Shown here piece by piece: positions 1 through 9,108 of a stretch of 64,000 bases of DNA. Location of the stretch: assembly GCF_029542205.1 (NCBI RefSeq), contig NZ_CP113783.1, forward strand, positions 2,781,001-2,845,000. Direction: 5' to 3'. Origin of the DNA: Pseudoxanthomonas sp. SE1. GTDB lineage: Bacteria; Pseudomonadota; Gammaproteobacteria; Xanthomonadales; Xanthomonadaceae. Numbering within the stretch: the first letter of the stretch is position 1; every line of letters starts with the position of its first letter. The notes under the pieces are model-generated. The model was not told the origin of the DNA. It worked only from the letters and a program-made list of their open reading frames with translations, and searched no databases. A program made the position numbers and the translations under genes.

Positions 1-428
1 ATGATCGCCACGCGACGTTCGTAGCTGTCGCGGGTGTAGCCGAACTTCAAGGGTTCGCCCGTCGAGCCGCCGGTGGTCTTGTAAAGCAGGCCGGCACGCT
101 GCGGGCCGGCGATCAAGCGCTCGAAGTTGGCGCGGATCGTGGGCTTGTCCAGCACAGGCAATCGAGCGTAGTGCGCGGGATCGCGGATGTCCTCCGGTGC
201 GGCAATGCCAAGCCCGGCCCAGGTTTCCCGGTAGTACGGCACGTGCTCCCAGCAATGGCGTAGCAGGGCCTGCAGCTTCTGCCACTGCAGCGCATCGATC
301 TGTTCCGGCGCCAGCCATTGCTGCTGTTCGTACTCGCGCAGATACGACAGCGTCTTGCGTCCGCGCAGGCCGGATTCGTACGCGGGGAAAAGCACGTGGC
401 GGAACAGGGATTCGTAGAGACCCGTCAT
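1..428 (-). CDS. CapK/phenylacetate-CoA-ligase-like adenylate-forming protein (partial, C-terminus beyond the window)
   Basis: The minus-strand frame stays open from an ATG at 428 to the window edge, giving the first 142 residues. Near the edge is the adenylate-forming core motif TTGGSTGEPLKFGYTR, which binds ATP phosphates in phenylacetate-CoA ligase/CapK proteins. The N-terminal part (LRHCWEHVPYYRETW) is also typical of that family. CapK-like proteins are common in capsule and exopolysaccharide loci, where they probably activate a carboxylic acid for transfer; the substrate is unknown. The start codon overlaps the stop of the upstream flippase gene as ATGA, so the pair is translationally coupled. 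Family placement is firm. The role in polysaccharide decoration is inferred from context. Confidence 0.83.
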   Translation of the reverse strand, partial: MTGLYESLFRHVLFPAYESGLRGRKTLSYLREYEQQQWLAPEQIDALQWQKLQALLRHCWEHVPYYRETWAGLGIAAPEDIRDPAHYARLPVLDKPTIRANFERLIAGPQRAGLLYKTTGGSTGEPLKFGYTRDSYERRVAI

Positions 429-1978
429 GAGGCGCGTTCCCCTGCACGTTCGTGCGCCCACGCCAGCAGGCGCGCACCCAGGCGTGGCCGGCCAGCGGCG
501 AAGCGGCCGTGCAGCAGTTGCAGGTGCTCGATGTCGTCACGGCTCCAGCAGCGCAGCAGCAGCGTGAACAGCGCATACGACAGCACCAGCAACACGCCAC
601 CCAGCAGGACGGCCGCCCAGGGCACCAGATGCCCGCGCAGCGGCCACGCCAGCGCCGCCGCCAGCGCGCCCGCCAGCAACACGCGCCCCAGCCCGCCCCA
701 TGCCAACCTTGCATGGCTGACCCGGATCGCAAGCGAGATGTACAGCGTGGCGTTGACCAGGGCCACGATGAGGTAGCCGATCACCGCGCCCACCAGGGCG
801 AAGTGCGCGATCAGCACGGCGGAAAGCGCCAGCTTCAGTACGCCACTGGTCACCGCCAGTACCAGGATGCTGCGCTGCCGGTCCGCGCTGACCAGCATGC
901 TGGAGGCCCCCTGCGCCATCGTGGTCAGGCACGTGGCGAACAGGCAGGCGGAGAACAGCGGACCCGCCGCCCAGTATTCGGGCCCGTACAGCAGGTGGAT
1001 CACGTCGTCGCCGAACACCAGGCCGAACGCCATCAGCGGCGTCGCCAGCAGGGACAGGTAATGCGTGGTGCCGGCGAAGCGCCGCGCCGCGACTTCCCTG
1101 CCCTGGCTGAGCGCACTCGCCATCATCGGCAGCAGCAGCGCACCGAACACGCCCGGCACCAGCGCCGCCGCGCCGACTGCCAGCTGGTAGGCCACCTTGA
1201 ACTGTCCGGCGTCGTGACTGTCCGCGTACAGGTTGAGGAACATCACCTCCACCTCGCTGGCCACCAGGAAGCTGACCGACACGGTCAGCGCCGTCCAGCG
1301 CATGTGATGACTTATCCGCGCGCGCAGTATCGGGGGCAGCACCACGCCGGGCTGGCGTGGCGGGAGCAGCGGACGGATCTGCCGCAGCGACATCACGTAG
1401 AAGACGATGCCCGACAGCGAGAACACGGCCAGCAGCCATTCCACCGGCGCGTCCAGCTGCCACGCCGCGATGACGAGCAGCAGGTTGATCGGGGTGGACA
1501 CCAGCGCCACGATGGCGGTCGCGCGGAAGTTCTCGAAGCCCTTCGCCACGCCGATGTTGAACATGTACGACGAGCGCAGCACCACGCCGAGGATCAGGAA
1601 CCCCAGCAGCAGCGTGTGGTTCATGCCGGGTGCGACATGGTCGCCTGCGAAGATGAACAGCGCCGCGCCCGCCAGCAACACGAACAGCATGAACACCCGT
1701 TGCGCACGCCGCAGGTAGGTGAGCACGTAGGGGATCTGTTCCACGTGCCCCGACCCGCGCAGTTCGGCGATGAACTTGATCGCCGCACTGGCCGTGCCCG
1801 AATTGGTGGTCGCCACGCCCATCGCCACCAGCCAGATCACCAGGCTGTAGGTGCCGAATCCGTCCGGGCCGAGGTGCCGGGCGATGATGATCGACGTGAG
1901 CATGCCCAGCACGTACTCGGTGTACATGCCCACCGAGGAGAAGAAGGTGTTGTTGAGCGTGCGCGAGCGGGAGTTCAT
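425..1978 (-). CDS. Wzx-type polysaccharide flippase (first of two)
   Basis: A 517-residue, strongly hydrophobic protein with about 12-14 predicted membrane segments and the N-terminal pattern of the MATE/MviN-like polysaccharide exporter superfamily (TEYVLGMLTSIIIARHLGPDGFGTYSLV). Such proteins move undecaprenyl-linked oligosaccharide units across the inner membrane. The ATG at 1978 is preferred because the protein then starts with the usual short polar stretch before the first helix. The frame stays open upstream, but that part reads as an antisense shadow of the polymerase gene. It overlaps the genes on both sides by ATGA, indicating an operon of deacetylase, polymerase, flippase and CapK-like ligase. 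Confidence 0.9.
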   Translation of the reverse strand: MNSRSRTLNNTFFSSVGMYTEYVLGMLTSIIIARHLGPDGFGTYSLVIWLVAMGVATTNSGTASAAIKFIAELRGSGHVEQIPYVLTYLRRAQRVFMLFVLLAGAALFIFAGDHVAPGMNHTLLLGFLILGVVLRSSYMFNIGVAKGFENFRATAIVALVSTPINLLLVIAAWQLDAPVEWLLAVFSLSGIVFYVMSLRQIRPLLPPRQPGVVLPPILRARISHHMRWTALTVSVSFLVASEVEVMFLNLYADSHDAGQFKVAYQLAVGAAALVPGVFGALLLPMMASALSQGREVAARRFAGTTHYLSLLATPLMAFGLVFGDDVIHLLYGPEYWAAGPLFSACLFATCLTTMAQGASSMLVSADRQRSILVLAVTSGVLKLALSAVLIAHFALVGAVIGYLIVALVNATLYISLAIRVSHARLAWGGLGRVLLAGALAAALAWPLRGHLVPWAAVLLGGVLLVLSYALFTLLLRCWSRDDIEHLQLLHGRFAAGRPRLGARLLAWAHERAGERAS

Positions 1979-3270
1979 GCCAGGGCCAACAGGACCTTCA
2001 CGGTCAGATACAGCCCGATAACGCCAATTACAGCGATGATCGGCCAGCGGATGATGTCCTTGTCGAGCGAGAATTGCGGCAGGCTGGGGTACGTGGAACG
2101 CATGCGCGTGTAGTGGCCGACCACCAGCGCGACCAGCAGGTACAGGATGATCACGTAGCTGCGGCTGAGGAAGAACGCCGCGGTGAAGAAGCCGGTCAGC
2201 GACAACAGCAGGCACAGGCTCAACGCCTTGTCCGTCTTCCATTCCTGCAGCGCGATCTCGTCGGGTACGTCCAGCGGCACGTCGTCGATGATGTCGTCGC
2301 CACGGTTCACGATGGCGAGCATCATGCGGAAGCAGTAACCCACGATCGCCAGCCAGACGGTGAAGCCCACGATGCCCGTTTCGGCGAGCACCAGGACGAA
2401 GGAATTGTGCGCGGTCAGTTCATGCAGGTCCGAATAACCACCTGCACCGATGCCGAACACCGGGCTGCCGATGAACATCTGGATGCCTTCGTACCAGGAC
2501 TCGACGCGTCCCATCGCGGAGGCTTCGGACACGTCCATCTCCTGCATGCGCGATGGCAACATCATCAGGACGCCCAGTGCGCCGGCGCCCATCAGGCCCG
2601 CCAGGAACATGCCGCGCGTGCGCCAGACGTACACGCCCAGCATGGCCACCAGCGCCAGCAGCGTGCCGCGCGAATTGGTCAGGTAGCAGCCCCAGACCAG
2701 CAACACGATCGTCGTCCACCAGAACAGCCGCTTCAGCCCCAGCCAGCCGCCCTGCGCACTCAGGTAGAAGGCCATCGGCAGGCACATCACGAACAGCATG
2801 CCCAGGTCGTTGGGGTCGTTGAAGATGCCCACGTACTGGATGCGCGTGCCCTGGGAGAGCTCGACCCCTGTCCAGCCGATGCCGGTGCTGGCCTGGTCGA
2901 TGCCATGCACCGCCAGCACCGACGCGCACACGATGAACACCCCCATCGTCGCCTGCATGCGCTTGCGCGTATCCACCGCGTTGGCGAGCAGGACATAGGC
3001 CAGCAGCACGGGCGCGAACACGAAGAACACGAACAGCGCACCGCCCGCCCAGCCATTCACCACCTTGGAGACCATGGCGATGAACAGGAAGACCGGAATC
3101 AGCAGGTACTGCGGCTGGTTGAACGACTTGCGCTGCGACAACACCCACAGGCCGGCCGCCAGCACCAGCGCGATGGACTGCAGCGGCGGCCCGGGCGATT
3201 CGGCCACCGCCGGGTAGTCCTGCGGCCTGATCAGCACCAGGATCAAGTACACCAACAAGAAAAAGAACAT
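1975..3270 (-). CDS. O-antigen ligase/polymerase family protein (Wzy-like)
   Basis: A 431-residue multi-spanning membrane protein that begins directly with a hydrophobic helix (MFFFLLVYLILVLIRPQDYP). It carries the signature of the Wzy_C/O-antigen ligase family: a GIGAGGYSDL stretch followed by a conserved histidine and acidic residue in AHNSFVLVLAETGIVG, which in this family lie in a periplasmic loop. It would polymerise or ligate lipid-linked repeat units in the periplasm. The RPQ motif near the N-terminus resembles the putative ligases of exosortase-A-type loci. The stop overlaps the flippase start by ATGA. Polymerase and ligase cannot be told apart by sequence. Confidence 0.88.
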   Translation of the reverse strand: MFFFLLVYLILVLIRPQDYPAVAESPGPPLQSIALVLAAGLWVLSQRKSFNQPQYLLIPVFLFIAMVSKVVNGWAGGALFVFFVFAPVLLAYVLLANAVDTRKRMQATMGVFIVCASVLAVHGIDQASTGIGWTGVELSQGTRIQYVGIFNDPNDLGMLFVMCLPMAFYLSAQGGWLGLKRLFWWTTIVLLVWGCYLTNSRGTLLALVAMLGVYVWRTRGMFLAGLMGAGALGVLMMLPSRMQEMDVSEASAMGRVESWYEGIQMFIGSPVFGIGAGGYSDLHELTAHNSFVLVLAETGIVGFTVWLAIVGYCFRMMLAIVNRGDDIIDDVPLDVPDEIALQEWKTDKALSLCLLLSLTGFFTAAFFLSRSYVIILYLLVALVVGHYTRMRSTYPSLPQFSLDKDIIRWPIIAVIGVIGLYLTVKVLLALA

Positions 3271-3291
3271 GGTCCCCTGTCGCTCCCTGCC

Positions 3292-4380
3292 TCAGCCCGT
3301 GCGCAATCGCGAGGCGTAGGTGAACAGTTCCGGCAAGGCCATCATCGCCTGGAACCAGGGCATGTCCATGTGCCGCTCCACGGGCAGCCTGGGCAGCGAG
3401 AACTGCGTGCGCGGCCCCAGCCGGCCGACACCGGCCACGTAGCTGCACGCCAGCCCGAAGCCCGCCGTGCGGACCGCCTCGACCGTGTCATGGTTGAACG
3501 CATCGGGCCCACCCACCGGATACGAGATGACGAGCGCAGGCACGCCCAGCTCACGCTCCAGGGCCGACTTGGAGTCGCGCACCTCGGCCACCATGCACTC
3601 CCGTGGCAGCTTCGCCAGCATGCGGTGGTCCACGCCATGCGACCCGATCTCCATGCCGCCACGCTGCATCTCGCGCAATTGGTCCCAGGTCATCGGCCGG
3701 CAGTCCGGGTGACCCGCAGCGCGCGGGATCCCCCAGGCGGCTTCCAGGCGGGCCACCAGGGCCGCCTGCCCCTCATCATCCAGCAACTTCATCCGGTACA
3801 GCAGGTCGGCTGCCTGCCGGCGGCGGTCCGCCAGGGCGGCTTCCACCACCCAGTCGATACCGAGCTCAGGCACCTGCACGCGCTCGCCGGCCGGCACCGA
3901 ACACAGCATGTGCACGAGCCAGTCGTAGGCGTAGGGCCTGCCGGAATCGATGTGGCCCGTGGAGACGAAGAACATCGCCGACATGCCCAGGTCGCGCAGG
4001 ATCGGGAATGCGATACGGTAGTTGTCGTCGTAGCCGTCATCGAAGGTGACCAGCGTCGCGCCCGCAGGCAAGGGCCTGCGGCGCTCGATGTGGTCCAGCA
4101 CCTCATCGAAGCGCATCGGCACGAAGTTCGCCTTCAGGTGCTGCATCTGCTGGCGGAAGACGTCCGCCGATGCGCTGATCAACTCGGGATCGAAGCTGAA
4201 CCCCTGGGGATCGGACGATTCCAGCACGCGGTGGTACGCCAGTACGCGCACTTCTCCATGCGCCACCGGCCTCACGCGTTTCAGCAATGGCAGCGCGCCC
4301 AGCCGATGGCACCAGCGTGCCAGCAACTGTCGGCGACCTACGCGCGCCGCGACGCTCATCGATGATCCCCTGGCCATCAT
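3292..4380 (-). CDS. Polysaccharide deacetylase (NodB homology), first of two
   Basis: A 362-residue protein with the NodB deacetylase fold. The catalytic/metal motif TFDDGYDD lies around residues 112-119, and a second metal motif, SHGVDHRML, supplies the H-x3-H pair. The family removes N- or O-acetyl groups from polysaccharides, usually with a divalent metal. No signal peptide is seen. The N-terminus is basic, and starts at 4380, 4377 or 4359 are all possible. It is the first gene of the leftward group with polymerase, flippase and CapK-like ligase, 21 bp before the polymerase gene. A second, only distantly similar deacetylase lies at about 24.0-25.0 kb. Confidence 0.9.
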   Translation of the reverse strand: MMARGSSMSVAARVGRRQLLARWCHRLGALPLLKRVRPVAHGEVRVLAYHRVLESSDPQGFSFDPELISASADVFRQQMQHLKANFVPMRFDEVLDHIERRRPLPAGATLVTFDDGYDDNYRIAFPILRDLGMSAMFFVSTGHIDSGRPYAYDWLVHMLCSVPAGERVQVPELGIDWVVEAALADRRRQAADLLYRMKLLDDEGQAALVARLEAAWGIPRAAGHPDCRPMTWDQLREMQRGGMEIGSHGVDHRMLAKLPRECMVAEVRDSKSALERELGVPALVISYPVGGPDAFNHDTVEAVRTAGFGLACSYVAGVGRLGPRTQFSLPRLPVERHMDMPWFQAMMALPELFTYASRLRTG

Positions 4381-4544
4381 CTTCCGCAGTTCGGCAACCT
4401 TGCCTGATGCTGTGGATACGTAGAAAGCCGGCGCGCGCGGCCAGCCCCGGGACTGGCCGGATCAGGCCCCGGAACGCGTATAGCAGGGAAAGCAGACATC
4501 ACGCGCCGAGAAGGCGCCGACGGCGATACAGGGGCGCGTCACCA

Positions 4545-5216
4545 ATGTCGGACGATACCGACTTCGTCAGCATGTACGAAGAACTGGGGCTGGACGCGGA
4601 ATGCGGCATGGCCGCCTTCAAGCAGGCCTATCGCCGGCGCGTGGCCGCCCTGCATCCGGACATGCAGGGAGACGCCTCCGACCTGCCGCGGCTGCAGCGC
4701 CTGAATCGTCTGTACGAAGCGACCCTCGACTTCCATCGGGTGCACGGACGACTGCCGGGCGCGTCCGCACCACAGCGCAGCGTGCACACCCCGGCCCAGC
4801 CCGAACCCGTCGCCCAGGACATGCCCGCCTACGACGAAACATCGTCGCCCCCCCGTTCCCGCCGCTACCTGCTGATCGGTGCGCTGGTGGCAGCGTTGCT
4901 GTACTGGCTGGGCGCCAACCGCACCTCCGTCCCCACCCTCGACCCTGCCGGTCCCGGCGATGCCTCCGCGGCCGCCTGGCAGCCGCGTGCAGCGCGGCAA
5001 CTCGAACTGGGCATGGACACGGAGCAGGCACGCCGGATCCTGGGCGAGCCGACCACCGAGCACGCTGCGCGCTGGCACTACGGCCCTTCATGGGTCGACG
5101 TCGAATGCGACAGGATCACCGGCTGGTACAGCGCGCCCACGCGCCCGCTGCCGGCGGGACGGGATTCGGCACATGAAGCGGCCGAGGGCCCGCGCGGCCC
5201 GGCCGCGTGCGGCTGA
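4545..5216 (+). CDS. Membrane-anchored J-domain protein with BamE/SmpA-like C-terminus
   Basis: A 223-residue protein. The N-terminal ~65 residues form a J-domain with the HPD motif at residues 37-39, the signature needed to stimulate DnaK ATPase. A proline-rich linker and one membrane helix (YLLIGALVAALLYWLG, about residues 105-120) follow. The periplasmic end has the pattern LELGMDTEQARRILGEPT followed by a W-Y-G motif, as in small outer-membrane-assembly or SmpA-like domains. The ATG at 4545 begins the J-domain directly; upstream sequence in the frame is arginine-rich and not convincing. It is the first gene of a rightward run to 11328. A chaperone gene inside a polysaccharide locus is unusual, and its role is unknown. 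Confidence 0.75.
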   Translation: MSDDTDFVSMYEELGLDAECGMAAFKQAYRRRVAALHPDMQGDASDLPRLQRLNRLYEATLDFHRVHGRLPGASAPQRSVHTPAQPEPVAQDMPAYDETSSPPRSRRYLLIGALVAALLYWLGANRTSVPTLDPAGPGDASAAAWQPRAARQLELGMDTEQARRILGEPTTEHAARWHYGPSWVDVECDRITGWYSAPTRPLPAGRDSAHEAAEGPRGPAACG

Positions 5217-5241
5217 GCGGACAAGGACAGAGGACACGCGA

Positions 5242-5853
5242 ATGTGGAGTGATACCGCCCGATTGCTGAAGAAAGCCCAGCGTCGCCTGTGGATGAAGTA
5301 CGCGCTGCGCGGCGTGGGCGGCAACGACAACCACGCGCGCCTGGACCTGGCCTATCGCGTCGAGGACCCATGGAACATGGACTCGGCCATGGAGCGCACG
5401 CGCTTCGAAGCCACCAACCGCGTCATCGAGCAGGCGTTCGGCCGCGTGGGTTCGATACTCGAGATCGGATGCGGCGAAGGGCACCAGACCCAGCACCTCG
5501 CCCACCTCAGCGACGAACAGTACGGCCTCGACGTGAGTCCGGCCGCGGTGGAACGTGCGCGTCTGCGCCTGCCGCAGGCGCACTTCGCCGCCGCCGACCT
5601 GTTCCAGCAACCGTGGGGCGACGAGCGGCACCGCTTCGACCTGGTCACCGCCTGCGAGGTGCTCTACTACCTGAGCGATCCCGCCGCGACGATCGCCCGC
5701 ATGCGGCACCTGGGGCGCTGCGGCGTGGTGACGTTCTTCGCACCGGCGTGCGGACGCGTGGGGCCGCATGTCGAGGCCATTCCCGGCCTGCAGAAGACGT
5801 GGATCCACCATGGCGGTACCGCCTGGCTCATCGGCTGGTGGCGCGATGAGTGA
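5242..5853 (+). CDS. SAM-dependent methyltransferase (NodS-like)
   Basis: A 203-residue class I methyltransferase. The SAM-binding glycine motif I is ILEIGCGEGHQT, followed by the acidic end of strand 2 (YGLDVSP) and a motif IV-like ACEVLYYLSDP. The size and the EVLYY segment resemble NodS-type N-methyltransferases acting on amino sugars, so methylation of a sugar, perhaps at a deacetylated amine, is plausible but inferred. The ATG at 5242 follows an upstream AGGACA stretch. The stop overlaps the next gene's start by eight bases (ATGAGTGA), so the two are co-translated. Confidence 0.83.
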   Translation: MWSDTARLLKKAQRRLWMKYALRGVGGNDNHARLDLAYRVEDPWNMDSAMERTRFEATNRVIEQAFGRVGSILEIGCGEGHQTQHLAHLSDEQYGLDVSPAAVERARLRLPQAHFAAADLFQQPWGDERHRFDLVTACEVLYYLSDPAATIARMRHLGRCGVVTFFAPACGRVGPHVEAIPGLQKTWIHHGGTAWLIGWWRDE

Positions 5854-7051
5854 TGCCTCCACCGCGCTGCAGGGGCGTGGCGTGGTCTATTTCGGCAACG
5901 ACTGGAACGCGGAGAACCGGACCAGCAGCCATCACGTCGCCACGCGCCTGGCGAACCACATGCCCGTGCTCTACGTCGACTCCCCCGGCATGCGTGCACC
6001 GAACACCTCCGGGCGCGACCTCAAGCGTGCGTGGCGCAAGCTGGTTGCCGCGCTGCGGCCGCCGGTGCCGATCCGCGCGGGCTTCTGGCATTGCACCGTG
6101 CCGCAGCTGCCGTTCCGGCGCATTCCCGGCGTGGAAGCCTTCAACCGGCTCTTCAGCCGCTGGGCCGTGCGTCGCGCGCTGCGCAAGGTCGGCATCACCC
6201 GTTACCTGTCGTGGTTCGTCGTCCCCCACCCGGGCTTCCTCGCGCACCGTCTGGGCGAGGACTTCTGCGTGTACTACTGCATCGACGACTATGCGGCGCA
6301 TCCCGGCGTGGATGCCGACCTGATCGGTCAGCGCGACGAAGCGCTCAGCCGCGAGGCCGACCAGCTGTTCGTCGCGCCCCCGTCGCTGTTGCCCCTCAAG
6401 CAGGCCCTCAATCCCACCGCCACGTACGCGCCGCACGGCGTCGATCTCGACCTGTTCCTCACCGCGCGCATGCCGGCCACGCCCGTGGCGGAGGGCGCGC
6501 GCGACCTGAAGGGACCCGTGATCGGCTACATCGGCTCGATCCACGAATGGATCGACATCGAGCTGATCGCGTGGCTGGCGCAACAGCGCCCGCAGTGGAG
6601 CTTCCTGCTGGTCGGCCACCCTGCCGTCGATGTGTCTCCGCTGCGCGCACTGCCCAATGTGCGGCTGGCCGGCCCCCAACCCTACCCCACGCTCCCGCAA
6701 TGGGCGAAGGCGTTCGACGCCGCCATCATCCCGTACCGGATGAACCGCCAGGTCGCCAACGCCAACCCGCTCAAGCTGCGCGAGTACCTGGCCACCGGCA
6801 AGCCCGTGGTGAGTACCTACAACCCCGAGATCGCGAAGTTCGCGCAGTGGGTCCGCATCGCGGAAGACCACGCCGGTTTCCTCGCCGCGCTCGAACAGGC
6901 ACTGGCCGACGACAGCCGCGAGGCCGCCGACGACCGCGTTGCTGCCGTTGCGGCCCAGACCTGGGACCGCCGGGTCGAGGACGTGCTGGCCACCGTCACC
7001 CACGCGCTCGATCACCGACAACATACCTTCATGACGACCCCCGCCCCATGA
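5846..7051 (+). CDS. Glycosyltransferase (GT-B fold)
   Basis: A 401-residue cytosolic protein with a two-domain GT-B pattern. The C-terminal half contains GYIGSIHEWIDIELI and an acceptor/nucleotide region, IIPYRMN followed by NPLKLREYLATGKPVV, typical of GT1/GT4-like enzymes of exopolysaccharide loci. It should add a sugar from a nucleotide-sugar donor to a lipid-linked oligosaccharide at the inner face of the cytoplasmic membrane. Donor and linkage cannot be read from sequence. The start overlaps the preceding methyltransferase gene and the stop overlaps the next start by ATGA, so it sits inside a tight operon. Confidence 0.87.
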   Translation: MSDASTALQGRGVVYFGNDWNAENRTSSHHVATRLANHMPVLYVDSPGMRAPNTSGRDLKRAWRKLVAALRPPVPIRAGFWHCTVPQLPFRRIPGVEAFNRLFSRWAVRRALRKVGITRYLSWFVVPHPGFLAHRLGEDFCVYYCIDDYAAHPGVDADLIGQRDEALSREADQLFVAPPSLLPLKQALNPTATYAPHGVDLDLFLTARMPATPVAEGARDLKGPVIGYIGSIHEWIDIELIAWLAQQRPQWSFLLVGHPAVDVSPLRALPNVRLAGPQPYPTLPQWAKAFDAAIIPYRMNRQVANANPLKLREYLATGKPVVSTYNPEIAKFAQWVRIAEDHAGFLAALEQALADDSREAADDRVAAVAAQTWDRRVEDVLATVTHALDHRQHTFMTTPAP

Positions 7052-9108
7052 CCGTTCCCGCTTCCACCCGCCTGCGTGTCGCCATCGTCGGTGCAGGTTA
7101 TGTCGCCACCCATCACCTCGCCGCACTGGCCGAGTTGGACTTCGTCGACATCGTCGGCATCTGCGACCCGAACCTCACGGCGGCACAGGCACTGGCCGAC
7201 CGCTTCAAGGTGCCGCGCGTCGCGGCCCACCTGGACGAACTGGCGGACCAGCATCCGCAGGCCGTCTATGTCCTGACGCCGCCCGCGTTCCATGCCGCCA
7301 TCGCCCTGCGCGCGATGGACATGGGCTGCCATGTGCTGGTGGAAAAGCCGATGGCCGATACCGTCGACGATTGCGAGGCGATGATCGCCGCCGCACGCAC
7401 GCGCAAGCTGCAGCTCGGCGTGAACCATTCCGATCTTTTCGATCCCGTGCTCATGCAGGCCCTGCAGGCGGTGCGCGACGGACGCATCGGCGAGGTGGTG
7501 TCGGTGGAGATCGTGCGCAACTCGGAGTATCCGCCGTATGCCGGGGGTCCGCTGCCGGGCTCGGTCACCCAGGGCTCGTATCCGTTCCGCGACCTGGGCG
7601 TGCATGGCCTGTACACCCTGGAAGCCTTTCTTGGTCCGGTGCGCCGACTGCGCGTGGATTGCCAGTCCCGCGGCACCGACCCCAACCTGCACTTCGACGA
7701 ATGGCAGGCGCACGCCGAGGCGCGCGATGGCGTGGGCCGCCTGCTGCTGTCGTGGAACGCCCGGCCGATGGAGAACCGCGTGTTCGTGCGCGGCACGCGC
7801 GGCACGATCGAAGTGGACCGCTTCCTGCAGACCTGCCGCATCCACGGGGTGCTGCCCGGCCCGAAGTTCATCGGCATCGTGATCAACGCCTTCGCCAGCG
7901 CATGCAAGGATGTGTTCCGCGTGCCGTGGAACGTGGTGCGGTTCGCCACCGGTATGCTGAAGCCGTCTCCCGGCATCCGGCGGGGCGCGGCGGAATTCGC
8001 GCGCGCCGCGCGCGACAACGCATCTCCGCCCTTCACTGGCGAGGACGCGTTGCGTATCGCGCAGCTGCTGGAACCGGTCTGTGCGGCGCCCGATGCGGAG
8101 CGCATCGCGCTGCTGGAGTCCCGCTACGCCGCGCTTCCGCCGGCGGACGTGCTGGTCACCGGCGCCGCTGGCTTCCTCGGCAAGCGCGTCGTGGCCCGCC
8201 TGCGCGAACAGGGCAGGACGGTGCGCGTGCTGGTGCGCCGTCCGGTGGCGGCCTTCGCGCAGGACAAGGATATCCAGACCGTCATCGGCGACCTTGGTGA
8301 CCCGCGCATCGTGCGCCATGCCGTCGACGGCGTGCCGCTGGTCTACCACGTGGGCGCCGCGATGCGCGGCGGACCGCGCGACTTCGAGGCCGGCACCGTC
8401 TGGGGCACGCGCAACATCATCGATGCCTGTGTCGACGCTTCCGTGAAGCGGCTGGTGTATGTCAGTTCGATGAGCGTGTTCGACCACGCGGGACGCGACG
8501 TGAAGGCGGTGATGACCGAAACGTCACCGCTGGAGCCGCATCCCGACTGGCGCGGCGCGTACACGCAGACCAAGCTGTCGGCCGAACGCATGGTGCTTGA
8601 CGCCGTGGCACAGCGGGGATTGCCTGCCATCGTCGTGCGTCCTGGCCAGATATTCGGGCCCGGCGCCGAGAAGGTCACCCCGAACGGGGTCATCGCCCTC
8701 GCCGGTCGCTGGGTCGCCGTCGGCGACGGCGCGCAGGCCTTGCCGCTGGTGTACGTGGACGATGTGGTGGACGCGCTGCTGTGTGCGGCCGACGCACCGG
8801 CACCGGCGCGACCGCTGTTCAACGTGGTGGACACCTCGCACATCACCCAGGCCGATTACCTGGCCCGCTGCAAGCACAAGCTCGGCAACGAGGTGAAGGT
8901 GGTGCGCGTGCCGCGCTGGATGTTCATGACGCTGGGCTTCGGCGTGGAGCAACTGGGCAGGATCCTGCGTCGCGACGTGCCGCTGACACGCTATCGCGTG
9001 CGCTCGCTGCGGCCACTGGCGAACTTCGACACCACGGCCGCGCGCACGGACCTGGGCTGGACCCCGCGGGTGGGCGTGGAGAGGGGACTGGATGCGACGT
9101 TCGGGTGA
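7048..9108 (+). CDS. Fused Gfo/Idh/MocA oxidoreductase and NAD-dependent epimerase/dehydratase
   Basis: A 686-residue two-domain enzyme. Residues ~1-350 are a Gfo/Idh/MocA oxidoreductase: Rossmann motif VAIVGAGYVATHH near residue 10 and the family's EKP motif in HVLVEKPMAD. From about residue 365 an extended short-chain dehydrogenase begins, with motif TGAAGFLGKR near 371-380 and the catalytic Y-x3-K (YTQTK) near residue 503. Both domains use NAD(P)(H), so two successive changes to one nucleotide sugar are likely, such as keto-sugar formation and reduction or epimerisation. No frameshift or stop separates the halves; this is a true fusion. The gene overlaps its upstream neighbour by ATGA and its downstream neighbour by 17 bases. 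Confidence 0.9.
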   Translation: MTVPASTRLRVAIVGAGYVATHHLAALAELDFVDIVGICDPNLTAAQALADRFKVPRVAAHLDELADQHPQAVYVLTPPAFHAAIALRAMDMGCHVLVEKPMADTVDDCEAMIAAARTRKLQLGVNHSDLFDPVLMQALQAVRDGRIGEVVSVEIVRNSEYPPYAGGPLPGSVTQGSYPFRDLGVHGLYTLEAFLGPVRRLRVDCQSRGTDPNLHFDEWQAHAEARDGVGRLLLSWNARPMENRVFVRGTRGTIEVDRFLQTCRIHGVLPGPKFIGIVINAFASACKDVFRVPWNVVRFATGMLKPSPGIRRGAAEFARAARDNASPPFTGEDALRIAQLLEPVCAAPDAERIALLESRYAALPPADVLVTGAAGFLGKRVVARLREQGRTVRVLVRRPVAAFAQDKDIQTVIGDLGDPRIVRHAVDGVPLVYHVGAAMRGGPRDFEAGTVWGTRNIIDACVDASVKRLVYVSSMSVFDHAGRDVKAVMTETSPLEPHPDWRGAYTQTKLSAERMVLDAVAQRGLPAIVVRPGQIFGPGAEKVTPNGVIALAGRWVAVGDGAQALPLVYVDDVVDALLCAADAPAPARPLFNVVDTSHITQADYLARCKHKLGNEVKVVRVPRWMFMTLGFGVEQLGRILRRDVPLTRYRVRSLRPLANFDTTAARTDLGWTPRVGVERGLDATFG

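Noticed and set aside
2074..4365. A long + strand open frame opposite the polymerase and deacetylase genes
   Set aside because: Its translation is low-complexity His/Gln/Arg-rich, typical of an antisense shadow; the minus-strand genes are well supported.
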